A stretch of 37,623 bases of DNA from a virus, in the IMG/VR virus record IMGVR_UViG_3300028734_000007, positions 1 to 37,623 of that record. One strand, given 5' to 3'. The position numbers and the translations under genes were made by a program. Shown here in pieces: positions 13,533 through 22,236 of the stretch (positions are counted from its first letter, which is position 1; every line of letters starts with the position of its first letter). The notes under the pieces are model-generated. The model made no database searches. It saw only the letters and a program-made list of their open reading frames with translations, and was not told the DNA's origin.

Positions 13533-16500
13533 TTACTGCAACAATTTCAAAAATAGCGGATACGTTCCATCTCCCATTTGATTATAACCACTCGTTCCCG
13601 GATGAACGCTATTTGTATGAACTTTTTCGAGCGTGGTATATCTGGCAGAAATGGCAGCATCATCTAAATTATAACCGTAATATCTGTCAATAACAAGCCC
13701 GGCAATTCCTATGTATAGATTCGGGAACAGGGGATTATTGTCGTAATTAGCCAATATATACTCACGGATTTGAAATACATTATAATAGTAAGTTTGCGTT
13801 TCCCAGGTTGCACCATAATTTGCACCTGATCCCCCTTTAGTATTGCCACCTGTAGAAGGCAATTGAACTACCATTTTTGCACTTGAATTGTGAGCAATTA
13901 ATTTGTTATATAAAGTTTCAATGTACTGTTTTAAAAGCAGTTTTCCGGCAGCATCAGCCCCCAAATCGTTGTCGTTGATACCACATTGGATGCTTAGTAA
14001 ATTCACGACTGAGATAGCTCTTTGTGTGCAATAATAAATAAAATCAACCTGGGATATTGCTGGGTTCCAAAATGGATTGGTACTTTCCAAAACGGCTCCC
14101 GTGTAATTAATTGTTGCATCTCCTGCTCCGGATGATTTTGTTAATGTTCCGTTTGGTAATGTCAAATCTCCGGAAGGTGTACTCTTTGAAATTGCTATGT
14201 TACCGGTTCCACCTGTTATATTAATTTCATCAATACTAAATTTATATCCACCTTGAGTATATAAAGATGATAATGCCAACGATGTCACTCCCGTTACCTG
14301 AAGTCTGTATCTTTGTCTTCCTTGTGTGGCAAAATCGCTAAATTTCCATCCTCCATTGCTTTCGTGTTGGTTTGGTGATGTTCCTTTAGAACCAATAAAT
14401 GACGGGACTGTGCCTCCTAAATTTACAAAATTAAGACGTGTTGGAGTAGTTATTTGTGCGCTTGAATTTAAACTATCCCCTGCCATTACAACATTTTGTG
14501 AAACGGATGGAGCAATATTTGCAACAACAATCAGACTGACTATTTTTGTAACTAAAAGAATGTTTCCTTCACCGTATACATATACAGTTAATGATGTCGT
14601 TCCAACATCAACCAATACCGGAGTAAATCTGAATCCTCTCTCAAATATTTTTCCTTTTGAGCAATACCAATGAATTTGATATTCCAATGGTGATGCTAAA
14701 CCTCTGTCGGTTCCAAGTACTATCCCATCATTCCATAGGTTAAGCTCTACACCAACGGCACAATATATTTTAGCTGGTAGTGTCAGATGTGGGTTTAAAG
14801 CTAAATTACTTCCAACTTGTTGAGAAATTCCAGGTATATCGGATGGTTTTAAAAATTGGACATCCATCAATAGTCTAACAGGAACTCCTGCATAGCTAGG
14901 TATTCCACCATGACTAATAGTTGTATTTTCGGCTATTCCGTTAGTTGTGGATAAAAATATCTCGTAACTATTTAAGTAAGTTCTCCCAACTTCAACATGT
15001 TGTGCTATTTTTGGAATGCCTGAAGAAAATACGGCAACTAAAATACTTTCATTTTGCTTTAATGAAAAAGTATCAGGAAGCAAGAAATAGTTTATATCAA
15101 CTACTTGAATGTCTGTTGTCAATATAGTTTCATACAATTTAGTACATGCCGTTAAATTTGAAGTCCCCAGCATCCCTGTTATAGGATTATAGGTATTTGT
15201 TCTATAAATCCGTATCGTATCATTTTTATATGCTGTAAATTGGATACCAATTTTATTAAAATTTGATGTTAACGTTTTTCTGTTTGTGTATGTTTGTACT
15301 AATATGTTCTTATTAGAGTAATAACCCGTATAAGGGAACATGGTTTCAAAAGTTCCCTCAATCGGTAATTCTAATATTGGATATTTATTTAAATCGGTTT
15401 TATTTACATATCCTGATTCGATGACATTAATTCGATTTCTGTTATAAAATTCACCAATATTTGATACATTATCAAACAGGTATTCTTGGTTGAAATACCA
15501 ACCATATTCAGGTGTAAAATAAGTATGAGATAAATTACTTGCACCTTTTAGGGCATTCCAAAAAATAAGCACTCTGGCTCCCGTTACTGTTGCTTGCGAT
15601 GTACCATAAGTTGTTAGTTCAATTTCTTGTATTTCTTCAAAATCCGTGGGAGTATTTAAATTTGCATTGAATATAATAGTACCAATATTATTTGAATCGA
15701 ATTTTGAAACACCTACATAATAATTATGTATAACTCCGGGGGCTGATCCATAATTAATAACTGATAAACCGTAAGTAAATCCAGGTTCAGGTGTTCCGGT
15801 AAGTTTAATATCCAACAAAAAATTACCAAATTGAATTGCACTTATAGGAACTCTATAAGAATCAACCCAGCCTGTTTCTCTGTTTATTTTTGGATTTAAT
15901 AGCGTTGATTTTTTATCAATATATGTAAGTTTACCAGCAATATAGGCAGAGTTAATTTCAATTTGCCTTAACGAATTAAATGATCCACCGGTTTCGGGTA
16001 ATTGTTTCCAATAGGATGAGTGCCCTCCATCCGTCCAATATCCTCCAATTACAGTTGTACCGATAAATTGTTCTGATATCCATTTTGGATCACTTCCTGC
16101 TGTAGTTGCTAAATTTGTCGCCGTTACTCCGGTTGTTACTCCGTTAAATTTGGGTGATGAACAAACACCAATTACAGACTTTGTAAAATCAACGTATGCA
16201 TTACCAGCTGTATATGTTACTGTCCATCCCGTAAATACAACACTTGCTATTTTTGCAGCCACTAAAGCATTAGTTGTTTCCGTTACTGTTGAAATTGCGA
16301 TGGTGAAATCAACCCCATTTAGAGTCACAACGACATTACCTGACAGAGTGGGTATATGCATAATCGTTAGTCTGTCAACCTCCTTTAAAGCGGTAAGATA
16401 CGTGATAACCTTTCCTATTGATCGATTTGCCAAAGGAACTTCCGTATGTGCGGTTAATGGAGTATAATAATTACCTGCTGATAGTGGAATATTTACAGTT

Positions 16501-17447
16501 ACATTATAGTAATCATCGTTTTGATTAGCCATATAGACACCACCATCTGTCCAAGTAGAATTTTTATATGAGTACCAATGACCATCGGATTTGACCAAAT
16601 ATATTCCTGTTGCCCCTGTTGGGAAAGCTGCCTGTAATGCTGCTAAAGTTAAGTAGCTATCTTTTGGACTACCTCCTGCATTTGCGGCTGCATTTGCGGC
16701 ATCACGTGCTGCGTTAGCTTGTGTAGTTGCTGTAATTGCGTTACTGATAGCTGTTGCAGTAGCCGCTACAGCGTTATTATACCAACTAACAGCCGTATTA
16801 TACCATGATACACGGGTATTTTCTGAATCTATCCTTATATTTTCAGAATTAATTCTTATTGCTTCTTGCGAAACTACTTCTGCATTTGTGCCAGTAATAG
16901 TTGAAAGTGCCGAACTTATCGCATTTATAGCGACATTATACCATGAAATGCGTTCATTTTCGTTACTTATTCGAGTTTGTTCCTGATTTGGAAAGCCGGA
17001 CATCATTACATTAAATTCTGATTCAGTACCCGAATAACCGCCTAAAACTGCATTTTCATAAGCGTTTTGCCCTCTAAAGTAATCAAACAAAACACTATCT
17101 ACCAATATTTCAGTTTGATTAATATTTAAATTTACAATTACATCAAATCCGCTATTTATTGATCCGTTATGAACCGGATTTGCATAACTAAAATCAATAT
17201 CTCCGGCATTAAAATTTTTAACCCCAAAAACAGTATCATCAATCCAAAAAAATATTGGTTTAATTCCAAGTAAATTTGCTGTTAAGTCAGAGCTTAATTC
17301 ACATCGAACTACGCTACCATCAATTGTATGAGGGTATAAAATCGATCCTAAATATATCTTAAGATCCTGAATCCTTGCAACATCATAACCTATCAGATTA
17401 AATCCAATAGTTACAGAATCTCCCTGAAAGACTGTTTTTAGTGTCAT
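13533..17447 (-). CDS. Tail fibre / receptor-binding protein with C-terminal SGNH esterase domain, 1304 aa
   Basis: The N-terminal ~110 residues (VFQGDSVTIGFNLIGYD and following) look like the BppU-type baseplate-attachment beta domain. Residues about 150-260 are repetitive helical coiled coil (RISNENERISWYN, RIDSENTRVSWYN) ending in an Ala-rich stretch, as expected for a trimeric shaft. Beta-rich carbohydrate-binding-like modules follow. The C-terminal ~320 residues are an SGNH/GDSL hydrolase with block I GDSL (Gly990-Asp991-Ser992), block III GIND (1156-1159) and block V NSVHPG (His1282). It probably de-acetylates a surface polysaccharide during adsorption. The usual DxxH of block V reads NxxH here. 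A terminator-like hairpin precedes the start. Confidence 0.82.
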   Translation of the reverse strand: MTLKTVFQGDSVTIGFNLIGYDVARIQDLKIYLGSILYPHTIDGSVVRCELSSDLTANLLGIKPIFFWIDDTVFGVKNFNAGDIDFSYANPVHNGSINSGFDVIVNLNINQTEILVDSVLFDYFRGQNAYENAVLGGYSGTESEFNVMMSGFPNQEQTRISNENERISWYNVAINAISSALSTITGTNAEVVSQEAIRINSENIRIDSENTRVSWYNTAVSWYNNAVAATATAISNAITATTQANAARDAANAAANAGGSPKDSYLTLAALQAAFPTGATGIYLVKSDGHWYSYKNSTWTDGGVYMANQNDDYYNVTVNIPLSAGNYYTPLTAHTEVPLANRSIGKVITYLTALKEVDRLTIMHIPTLSGNVVVTLNGVDFTIAISTVTETTNALVAAKIASVVFTGWTVTYTAGNAYVDFTKSVIGVCSSPKFNGVTTGVTATNLATTAGSDPKWISEQFIGTTVIGGYWTDGGHSSYWKQLPETGGSFNSLRQIEINSAYIAGKLTYIDKKSTLLNPKINRETGWVDSYRVPISAIQFGNFLLDIKLTGTPEPGFTYGLSVINYGSAPGVIHNYYVGVSKFDSNNIGTIIFNANLNTPTDFEEIQEIELTTYGTSQATVTGARVLIFWNALKGASNLSHTYFTPEYGWYFNQEYLFDNVSNIGEFYNRNRINVIESGYVNKTDLNKYPILELPIEGTFETMFPYTGYYSNKNILVQTYTNRKTLTSNFNKIGIQFTAYKNDTIRIYRTNTYNPITGMLGTSNLTACTKLYETILTTDIQVVDINYFLLPDTFSLKQNESILVAVFSSGIPKIAQHVEVGRTYLNSYEIFLSTTNGIAENTTISHGGIPSYAGVPVRLLMDVQFLKPSDIPGISQQVGSNLALNPHLTLPAKIYCAVGVELNLWNDGIVLGTDRGLASPLEYQIHWYCSKGKIFERGFRFTPVLVDVGTTSLTVYVYGEGNILLVTKIVSLIVVANIAPSVSQNVVMAGDSLNSSAQITTPTRLNFVNLGGTVPSFIGSKGTSPNQHESNGGWKFSDFATQGRQRYRLQVTGVTSLALSSLYTQGGYKFSIDEINITGGTGNIAISKSTPSGDLTLPNGTLTKSSGAGDATINYTGAVLESTNPFWNPAISQVDFIYYCTQRAISVVNLLSIQCGINDNDLGADAAGKLLLKQYIETLYNKLIAHNSSAKMVVQLPSTGGNTKGGSGANYGATWETQTYYYNVFQIREYILANYDNNPLFPNLYIGIAGLVIDRYYGYNLDDAAISARYTTLEKVHTNSVHPGTSGYNQMGDGTYPLFLKLLQ

Positions 17448-17459
17448 ATTTTTATTATT

Positions 17460-17498
17460 AAAAAAGTCCTACCCATTTTTAAAGATAGATAGGACTTT
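17460..17498 (-). terminator. Intrinsic terminator between tail protein and fibre genes
   Basis: On the sense (minus) strand, AAAGTCCTA and TAGGACTTT (plus coordinates 17490-17498 and 17463-17471) form a 9-bp stem, followed by a T run given by the A run at 17460-17465. It lies after the LRR tail gene and 13 bases before the fibre ATG. Some read-through or a separate promoter would be needed for the fibre; TATCTTTA inside the loop region is only a near match to -7. Confidence 0.75.
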
Positions 17499-17526
17499 GA
17501 TTTTTTGTTGAAATATTATTGTTAAT

Positions 17527-18609
17527 TTAAACGGTGCTTTTTGTTATTGTCCAACCCCGACTTATTAAAATATCGTAATATTTTTTCGTTTTTGCTGTCC
17601 ATAAAATATATGAGTAGTTACCTACTAAAATTAATGTTCCGGAATAATTACCATAAAAAACTATCTCAAGCAAAATTGATTCAATTAATGAAGCACTTAA
17701 TCCGCAATTTTCAAAATCTCCATAAGTTATAGATGGTAGGTGTACTTTTGTTAATCCGGTACAACCATTTCCGCCAAAATAAGAAACATTTTCGCCATAT
17801 ACGCTCGTAATACCAACACACCCATCAATTGATAAGTTGCCCGAAAAATCAACTTTTAAAGATCCTGTAACATTTGAAAAACCATCATTATAATTTGTAT
17901 CTCCTAAATTTAAAATAGAAGTTCTTTTGTCGTATTTTATAGTTATAACCTCAATAGTTCCAAGGTCTAACATCGCATTAATTAAGCCTAAACTCGACTC
18001 AAAATAATTGGTGTTTCCCTTTACGGTTATTTTTGTAGTTGGATCAACTTGTGCAACAAATACACCTGTATTCCCAATTGTAAGACCATGCACAAACTCA
18101 TAATTAATCAGGTCATAAATTGCATTAGTGGTAAAAATCATAGGAACATTCACGTTTAATTCCTCCATAACCACAACAATACCACCGTGCGTATCGGTTG
18201 AATTAAATTCTTGTGAACTCGATTTAAATTTTAATCCGGATTCTAATCCAAAAACTAAATTTTGTTCGTTGTTATCTTTAAATACTAATACCCAACTATC
18301 GTTTTGAAGTTGTAAAATTTGTTTTTGGGTTAACGCTGTATTTTCAAGAAAGAAAAATTCAACAGTCTTATCATATTTAACAATTCCACGAGGTAAATTT
18401 TTACCCGAAGATGTTGGTTTATATGGCAAATCCCCCGGAACAAATACAGAAATCAAATTATCAATTATATCAAAAATACATTCGACATCTGTCAAATATT
18501 TATTTTGAATGCTTTTTCTTGGGATTATGTACGCATTTTCATGAACTCCAACAATTTGAGGACACAAATTTGTTATGTTAGTGTTGAGTGATGCATTGAA
18601 ATCAATCAT
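17527..18609 (-). CDS. Tail-protein paralogue with BspA-like leucine-rich C-terminal domain, 360 aa
   Basis: Residues 1-160 are clearly paralogous to the 193-aa protein at 18896. Shared landmarks are a CxQ/NQ-(I/V)VG start, GD(L/M)PYK (59-64), FLEN followed by QILQL (87-101), and GL-x2-GL-(K/Q)F (121-128). Residues about 230-360 are different: SIDGCVGITSVYG, GCTGLTKVHLPS and a final RGWTI, as in BspA/LRR_5 repeat proteins and their C-terminal caps, which commonly mediate adhesion. It starts on the previous stop (ATGA) and ends at a terminator. I read it as a virion protein carrying an adhesin module; the domain boundary is approximate. Confidence 0.68.
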   Translation of the reverse strand: MIDFNASLNTNITNLCPQIVGVHENAYIIPRKSIQNKYLTDVECIFDIIDNLISVFVPGDLPYKPTSSGKNLPRGIVKYDKTVEFFFLENTALTQKQILQLQNDSWVLVFKDNNEQNLVFGLESGLKFKSSSQEFNSTDTHGGIVVVMEELNVNVPMIFTTNAIYDLINYEFVHGLTIGNTGVFVAQVDPTTKITVKGNTNYFESSLGLINAMLDLGTIEVITIKYDKRTSILNLGDTNYNDGFSNVTGSLKVDFSGNLSIDGCVGITSVYGENVSYFGGNGCTGLTKVHLPSITYGDFENCGLSASLIESILLEIVFYGNYSGTLILVGNYSYILWTAKTKKYYDILISRGWTITKSTV

Positions 18610-18896
18610 AGTTTTATCATTTTATCTTTGTGAAGTTCGATAAGTTCAGGGGGTAACGTTTCGGAATGTCTTGTATAAATTACGCCTTCGTGTACGATAA
18701 CAACCCCTGAAAGTAATTGATAACCTTTTTTATCAGAATTGATCAGCTCCAAAAGCGCATCGTTATAACAGGACCGACATTTAGTATTAACGTTCAATTC
18801 CTTTTTGAAAACGGTTCGATAAGCGTTTTGTATTTCCTGCTTATCGGATGCGCTCAATGACTTTGCATTAAACGCATCTCGATAACTAAAAGCCAT
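18606..18896 (-). CDS. Hypothetical protein, 96 aa, between the two paralogous tail genes
   Basis: I chose ATG 18896 (MAFSYRDAFNAK) because it overlaps the upstream stop by one base (TAATG); the longer reading to 18956 lies inside the upstream gene. It contains TKCRSCYNDALLELI, a CxxC in a helix, and a short beta C-terminal half (VVIVHEGVIYTRH). Its stop overlaps the next start. It may be an assembly or joining factor for the flanking tail proteins, by context only. Confidence 0.65.
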   Translation of the reverse strand: MAFSYRDAFNAKSLSASDKQEIQNAYRTVFKKELNVNTKCRSCYNDALLELINSDKKGYQLLSGVVIVHEGVIYTRHSETLPPELIELHKDKMIKL

Positions 18897-19477
18897 TATA
18901 CAAGTAATGAAGCAAACCAAGCGTCGGCGGCCGCTTCTGTATTTGCGGTTGGCCAATAAAAGAATAATGGAACAAGTCCCTCTGTTTCTTTAAGTGTTAC
19001 CTTATATCCAAAATTTTCTTGAGTATCAAATGCCAGGTTTGCGGTTTCAAATTGAAGTCCACGGTTCAATCCGATAATCCCGTATTTGTTTTTCTTTGCA
19101 GGATCATAGCCTTTGAATTGTACAACTGCCAAATATTTGTCTTGTCCTAATTGCAGAATCTGACGAGCGGATGCCGGAGAATTTTCCAAAATTGGAAATC
19201 CAAAAGAAGAATCAAAAAGCTGAATATAGGTACCCATCTTACCATCAACCTTAGTGTCCTTATAAGGCATGTCACCGCTAACAGTAACCTTTTGACCATG
19301 TCCGGAAGTTAATGCAAGGGTATTGCATACAACAGAATCGGCATCAAAAGCCAATGTTGCTTTATTGATTAATTTCCTTGAGATAAGAATTGCATCGGTT
19401 TCGATACCGACTACCTGATTTATGCAACCTGAATTGATAGGTGCATCCAAAGTTGAAGAAATACAAGGTCTTGACAT
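18896..19477 (-). CDS. Probable major tail-type structural protein, 193 aa
   Basis: The protein begins MSRPCISSTLDAPINSGC. It has no signal peptide, membrane segment or enzymatic motif. It has its own well-formed promoter (19510-19541), as expected for a high-copy virion protein, and lies immediately after the tape measure gene. The N-terminal ~170 residues are paralogous to the first 160 of the 17527-18609 product (GDMPYK at 69-73, ILEN then QILQL at 96-110, GLNRGLQF at 136-143). Tail tube identity is plausible from size, promoter and neighbourhood, but I do not recognise the family. Confidence 0.6.
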   Translation of the reverse strand: MSRPCISSTLDAPINSGCINQVVGIETDAILISRKLINKATLAFDADSVVCNTLALTSGHGQKVTVSGDMPYKDTKVDGKMGTYIQLFDSSFGFPILENSPASARQILQLGQDKYLAVVQFKGYDPAKKNKYGIIGLNRGLQFETANLAFDTQENFGYKVTLKETEGLVPLFFYWPTANTEAAADAWFASLLV

Positions 19478-19509
19478 ATTTTTATTTTTTAAATTGTTTT
19501 AATTTTTTG

Positions 19510-19541
19510 CAAATATATATTTTTATTATTTTATAGTACAA
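19510..19541 (-). promoter_or_regulatory. Promoter for the tail-protein pair
   Basis: On the minus strand, TTG (19541-19539), a 21-base spacer and TATATTTG (19517-19510) match the Bacteroidota -33/-7 consensus. The ATG lies 33 bases downstream of the -7. This would let the 193-aa protein be expressed independently of the long upstream operon. Confidence 0.72.
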
Positions 19542-19562
19542 AATATGAATTTTGTAATGCAA

Positions 19563-22232
19563 TTACGCCTTTACACTTGAAATATTATCAATAAAATTGA
19601 CCTGGTCTTGTCGTCTTTTTAATTCGACTAAGGATAATTCTACAACCGGTTTTACAATTACAGGCGTTTGGTTTGATATATTCGTCGATGTTGCAGCTCC
19701 TGAAGTGATCACATTTGCACCTCCATAACTTGAAATTCCACTTACTGAACCAGATAAAGGAGAAGCCATTTTTGATGCGGTGTCGGGTGGTAAAGTTGGA
19801 GTTGATGCGGATGAACCACCCGAAATACCTGTTGTACCCGTGTCACTTACCGCCCATACATCTTTAATTGATTGTATTCCCGTTGCTATAACTCCGGCTG
19901 CTGCGATTCCACCTAAAACAGGACCTACAACAGGAATAGAAGCCATGGAGTTAAAAGCCTTTATAGCCCCTGCAATTGAGTCTATCGCAATTCCTGCCGA
20001 TGCCGCTGCCTTACCCGCCTTTGTTGTTTTCCCGAAAATTGCAGCTAAACTATTAGCGGTTTGTAAGGCAATTTGTAATTTAAAATCGAGGGATGCCCGG
20101 TCTAAATTTCTTGCAAGTGTTTCATATTTTTTTATTATGTTTAATCGTTGCGATTCTGTTAAATTCGTATTTCTTAATTCGTCCTGCATTTGAGAATTAA
20201 GAGCATCCTTTTTTAATTGTGTTTCAAGGTCAATTCCCGTGTGCGCCGTCTCTAACTGATTGTTAATGTCATTTAGTTGTAATTGTTTCTTGCTTTCAGA
20301 TATATTATTGTTTAAATTAGCCTTATCGGTACTATATTGCTGATCGATTAACAAGGATTGATCAACATACTCCTTATCGTTTGCCAATTTCAAAGCATTT
20401 GAAGCCATCGAAGCATTATAATTTCGCAATAAATCATCCTTTTGCATTTGGTATGATTTTCCGCTTATAACTGTTTTTTCGTCCTCCGCCAACTGAATAA
20501 TTTTTAAATCAGTCTGCATTTGTTCAATGATAAGATTTGTTCGAATAGTTGCAATTGACTGAAGTCGTTTTTCTTCCTTATCTTTTGCAACCTCTTTTGC
20601 TGTATCGATTTTGTCAATTGACCATTTCTCAAACGAAGCCTGTTTATTGATTAATGAAATTTCATCATTGTAAAGTGTTTTAATTTTTTCGGCACGCCTA
20701 TTGTAAATTGTTTCAGAAAGTAATTCAATTTTATTTTCATTATCTAAAACTTTTGCACGTTCATTTATAAGTGTTTGAGTGCTTTTTATTTCTCTTGCCT
20801 CTTTTGTGTCCGCTGCTTTTGCAAGAGTATTATTAACACGTCCAACCCTATTTTTAACCGATTGTTCAAATCGGTTATCTTCTGCTATGACTGATTGTAC
20901 TCTATTTTTAGCGTCCGCAATTGCCTGTAAATCTTTTTTAGATTTAACGGATTGTTCGAGTTGCGTAATCCTTAAATTTTCATTTGCAAAAAACATTTCT
21001 TTTTTATGCAATTCGTTATCAATTCGCATAGTTTCATCGGCTGCCTTTTTTCTTTGCGCAGGAGTAGTATCCGATTGTCTAATTTTAAGAGCTAATACAT
21101 CAATTATACCCTGTTGCCGTATCTTTTCTGTCGAAAACTCCCTTTCTGCTTTTGTGAGTTTTTGACGCTGATCGGCTATTTTATTACCTAATTCGTAATT
21201 TTCCTTTATATTTCCGCTTGCGTTTTTCCAATTATCACCAATTGCTTTAATATCTGAACCTAATTCTTTTACGTTCCCGGTCAATACATCAACAATTAAT
21301 TTACCCAAAGAACCCATAAATTTTACACCCTCCTGAATAACGGCATTAACCCCGGACATAACCCGTTGGAATTGTTTTGCACCCTCATTTGTGGAAGTAA
21401 AATAAGTTACTAAAGCACCAACAGCGACTAATAAAATGCCTATTCCCGTACTTGCCAAAGCTATTTTAAATACTTTCATTGCGACGCTTCCCGCTTCTGT
21501 TGCAACTGTTGCGGCTGATGTTGCCGTTGCCCTTGCTGTCTCTGCTGCTGCTGCTTGTGATGCCGTTGCTGTCCCTGCTAATTCACTTGCTGCAAGTTCT
21601 GCCTCTGCGGTTGATGCCGCAACTGCCGCAACTGCTGCCTCTTCATGTGCAACCTTTGAAACTGATAGCGATTCAGAGAACATCATCGTTGCATCTTTAA
21701 CGCTTTCAAATCGGGTCCTTAATGCCACTAAAATACTTTGCCCTTTTTCTGCCATTTCGCCAAAAATACCAGGCAATCCACGTAATACTAAACCATAATC
21801 GCCAACTGAACGCTGATTTTGTCCAACCGACTTATCAACTGCCTTTAACTTTTCGCTTAAATCAAATGCTTTTTGAGATGCTTTGTTGAATGCACCTGTT
21901 AGCGATGTATCACCTTGAGCAACTGCCGCCCCTAAATTTTTAGCCTCTGCCGCTGCTTTACTATACTGATTTTGTAATTTTTGATAAACACCTAATGCCT
22001 GATTGCTCGACTGAATTTCTTTTGCGACCTCATTTGTTAACTGCCTTTTTTGATTTGCATAATCTTTAATGACTATTTTGTTAGCCTCGTATTGTTGCCT
22101 ATCTTTTTCAGTTGATTGAGTATTGGAATCCTGAATAGCTTTTAACTTTGCCATTTCAGATGTTAAAGCAGTAATCTGTGCAATAGCATCCCCAATTGGG
22201 ACGGTTACCTTAATTATTTTTTCTTCATTCAT
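19563..22232 (-). CDS. Tail tape measure protein, 889 aa
   Basis: This long, mostly helical protein starts MNEEKIIKVTVPIGDAIAQI. Residues 20-140 are coiled coil, followed by an Ala-rich low-complexity stretch (about 197-250), a hydrophobic helix (about 254-278, FKIALASTGIGILLVAVGAL), a long central coiled coil (about 340-720) and a second hydrophobic Gly/Ala segment (about 735-790). This is the usual tape measure layout: the protein sets tail length and enters the envelope on injection. At about 0.15 nm per residue it predicts a tail of very roughly 130 nm, consistent with a siphovirus. Start is 4 bases after the preceding gene. Confidence 0.85.
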   Translation of the reverse strand: MNEEKIIKVTVPIGDAIAQITALTSEMAKLKAIQDSNTQSTEKDRQQYEANKIVIKDYANQKRQLTNEVAKEIQSSNQALGVYQKLQNQYSKAAAEAKNLGAAVAQGDTSLTGAFNKASQKAFDLSEKLKAVDKSVGQNQRSVGDYGLVLRGLPGIFGEMAEKGQSILVALRTRFESVKDATMMFSESLSVSKVAHEEAAVAAVAASTAEAELAASELAGTATASQAAAAETARATATSAATVATEAGSVAMKVFKIALASTGIGILLVAVGALVTYFTSTNEGAKQFQRVMSGVNAVIQEGVKFMGSLGKLIVDVLTGNVKELGSDIKAIGDNWKNASGNIKENYELGNKIADQRQKLTKAEREFSTEKIRQQGIIDVLALKIRQSDTTPAQRKKAADETMRIDNELHKKEMFFANENLRITQLEQSVKSKKDLQAIADAKNRVQSVIAEDNRFEQSVKNRVGRVNNTLAKAADTKEAREIKSTQTLINERAKVLDNENKIELLSETIYNRRAEKIKTLYNDEISLINKQASFEKWSIDKIDTAKEVAKDKEEKRLQSIATIRTNLIIEQMQTDLKIIQLAEDEKTVISGKSYQMQKDDLLRNYNASMASNALKLANDKEYVDQSLLIDQQYSTDKANLNNNISESKKQLQLNDINNQLETAHTGIDLETQLKKDALNSQMQDELRNTNLTESQRLNIIKKYETLARNLDRASLDFKLQIALQTANSLAAIFGKTTKAGKAAASAGIAIDSIAGAIKAFNSMASIPVVGPVLGGIAAAGVIATGIQSIKDVWAVSDTGTTGISGGSSASTPTLPPDTASKMASPLSGSVSGISSYGGANVITSGAATSTNISNQTPVIVKPVVELSLVELKRRQDQVNFIDNISSVKA

Positions 22233-22236
22233 AGGA

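Noticed and set aside
14945-15127. Plus-strand ORF inside the fibre gene
   Set aside because: It is antisense to a well-supported long reading frame and lacks any protein-like pattern.
18897-18956. 20-residue N-terminal extension of the 96-aa tail-region protein
   Set aside because: It lies entirely in the upstream tail gene, and an ATG overlapping that gene's stop is available.
21436-21798. Plus-strand Ala/Val-rich ORFs inside the tape measure gene
   Set aside because: They mirror the Ala-rich coding tract of the minus-strand gene and have no start context or family pattern.
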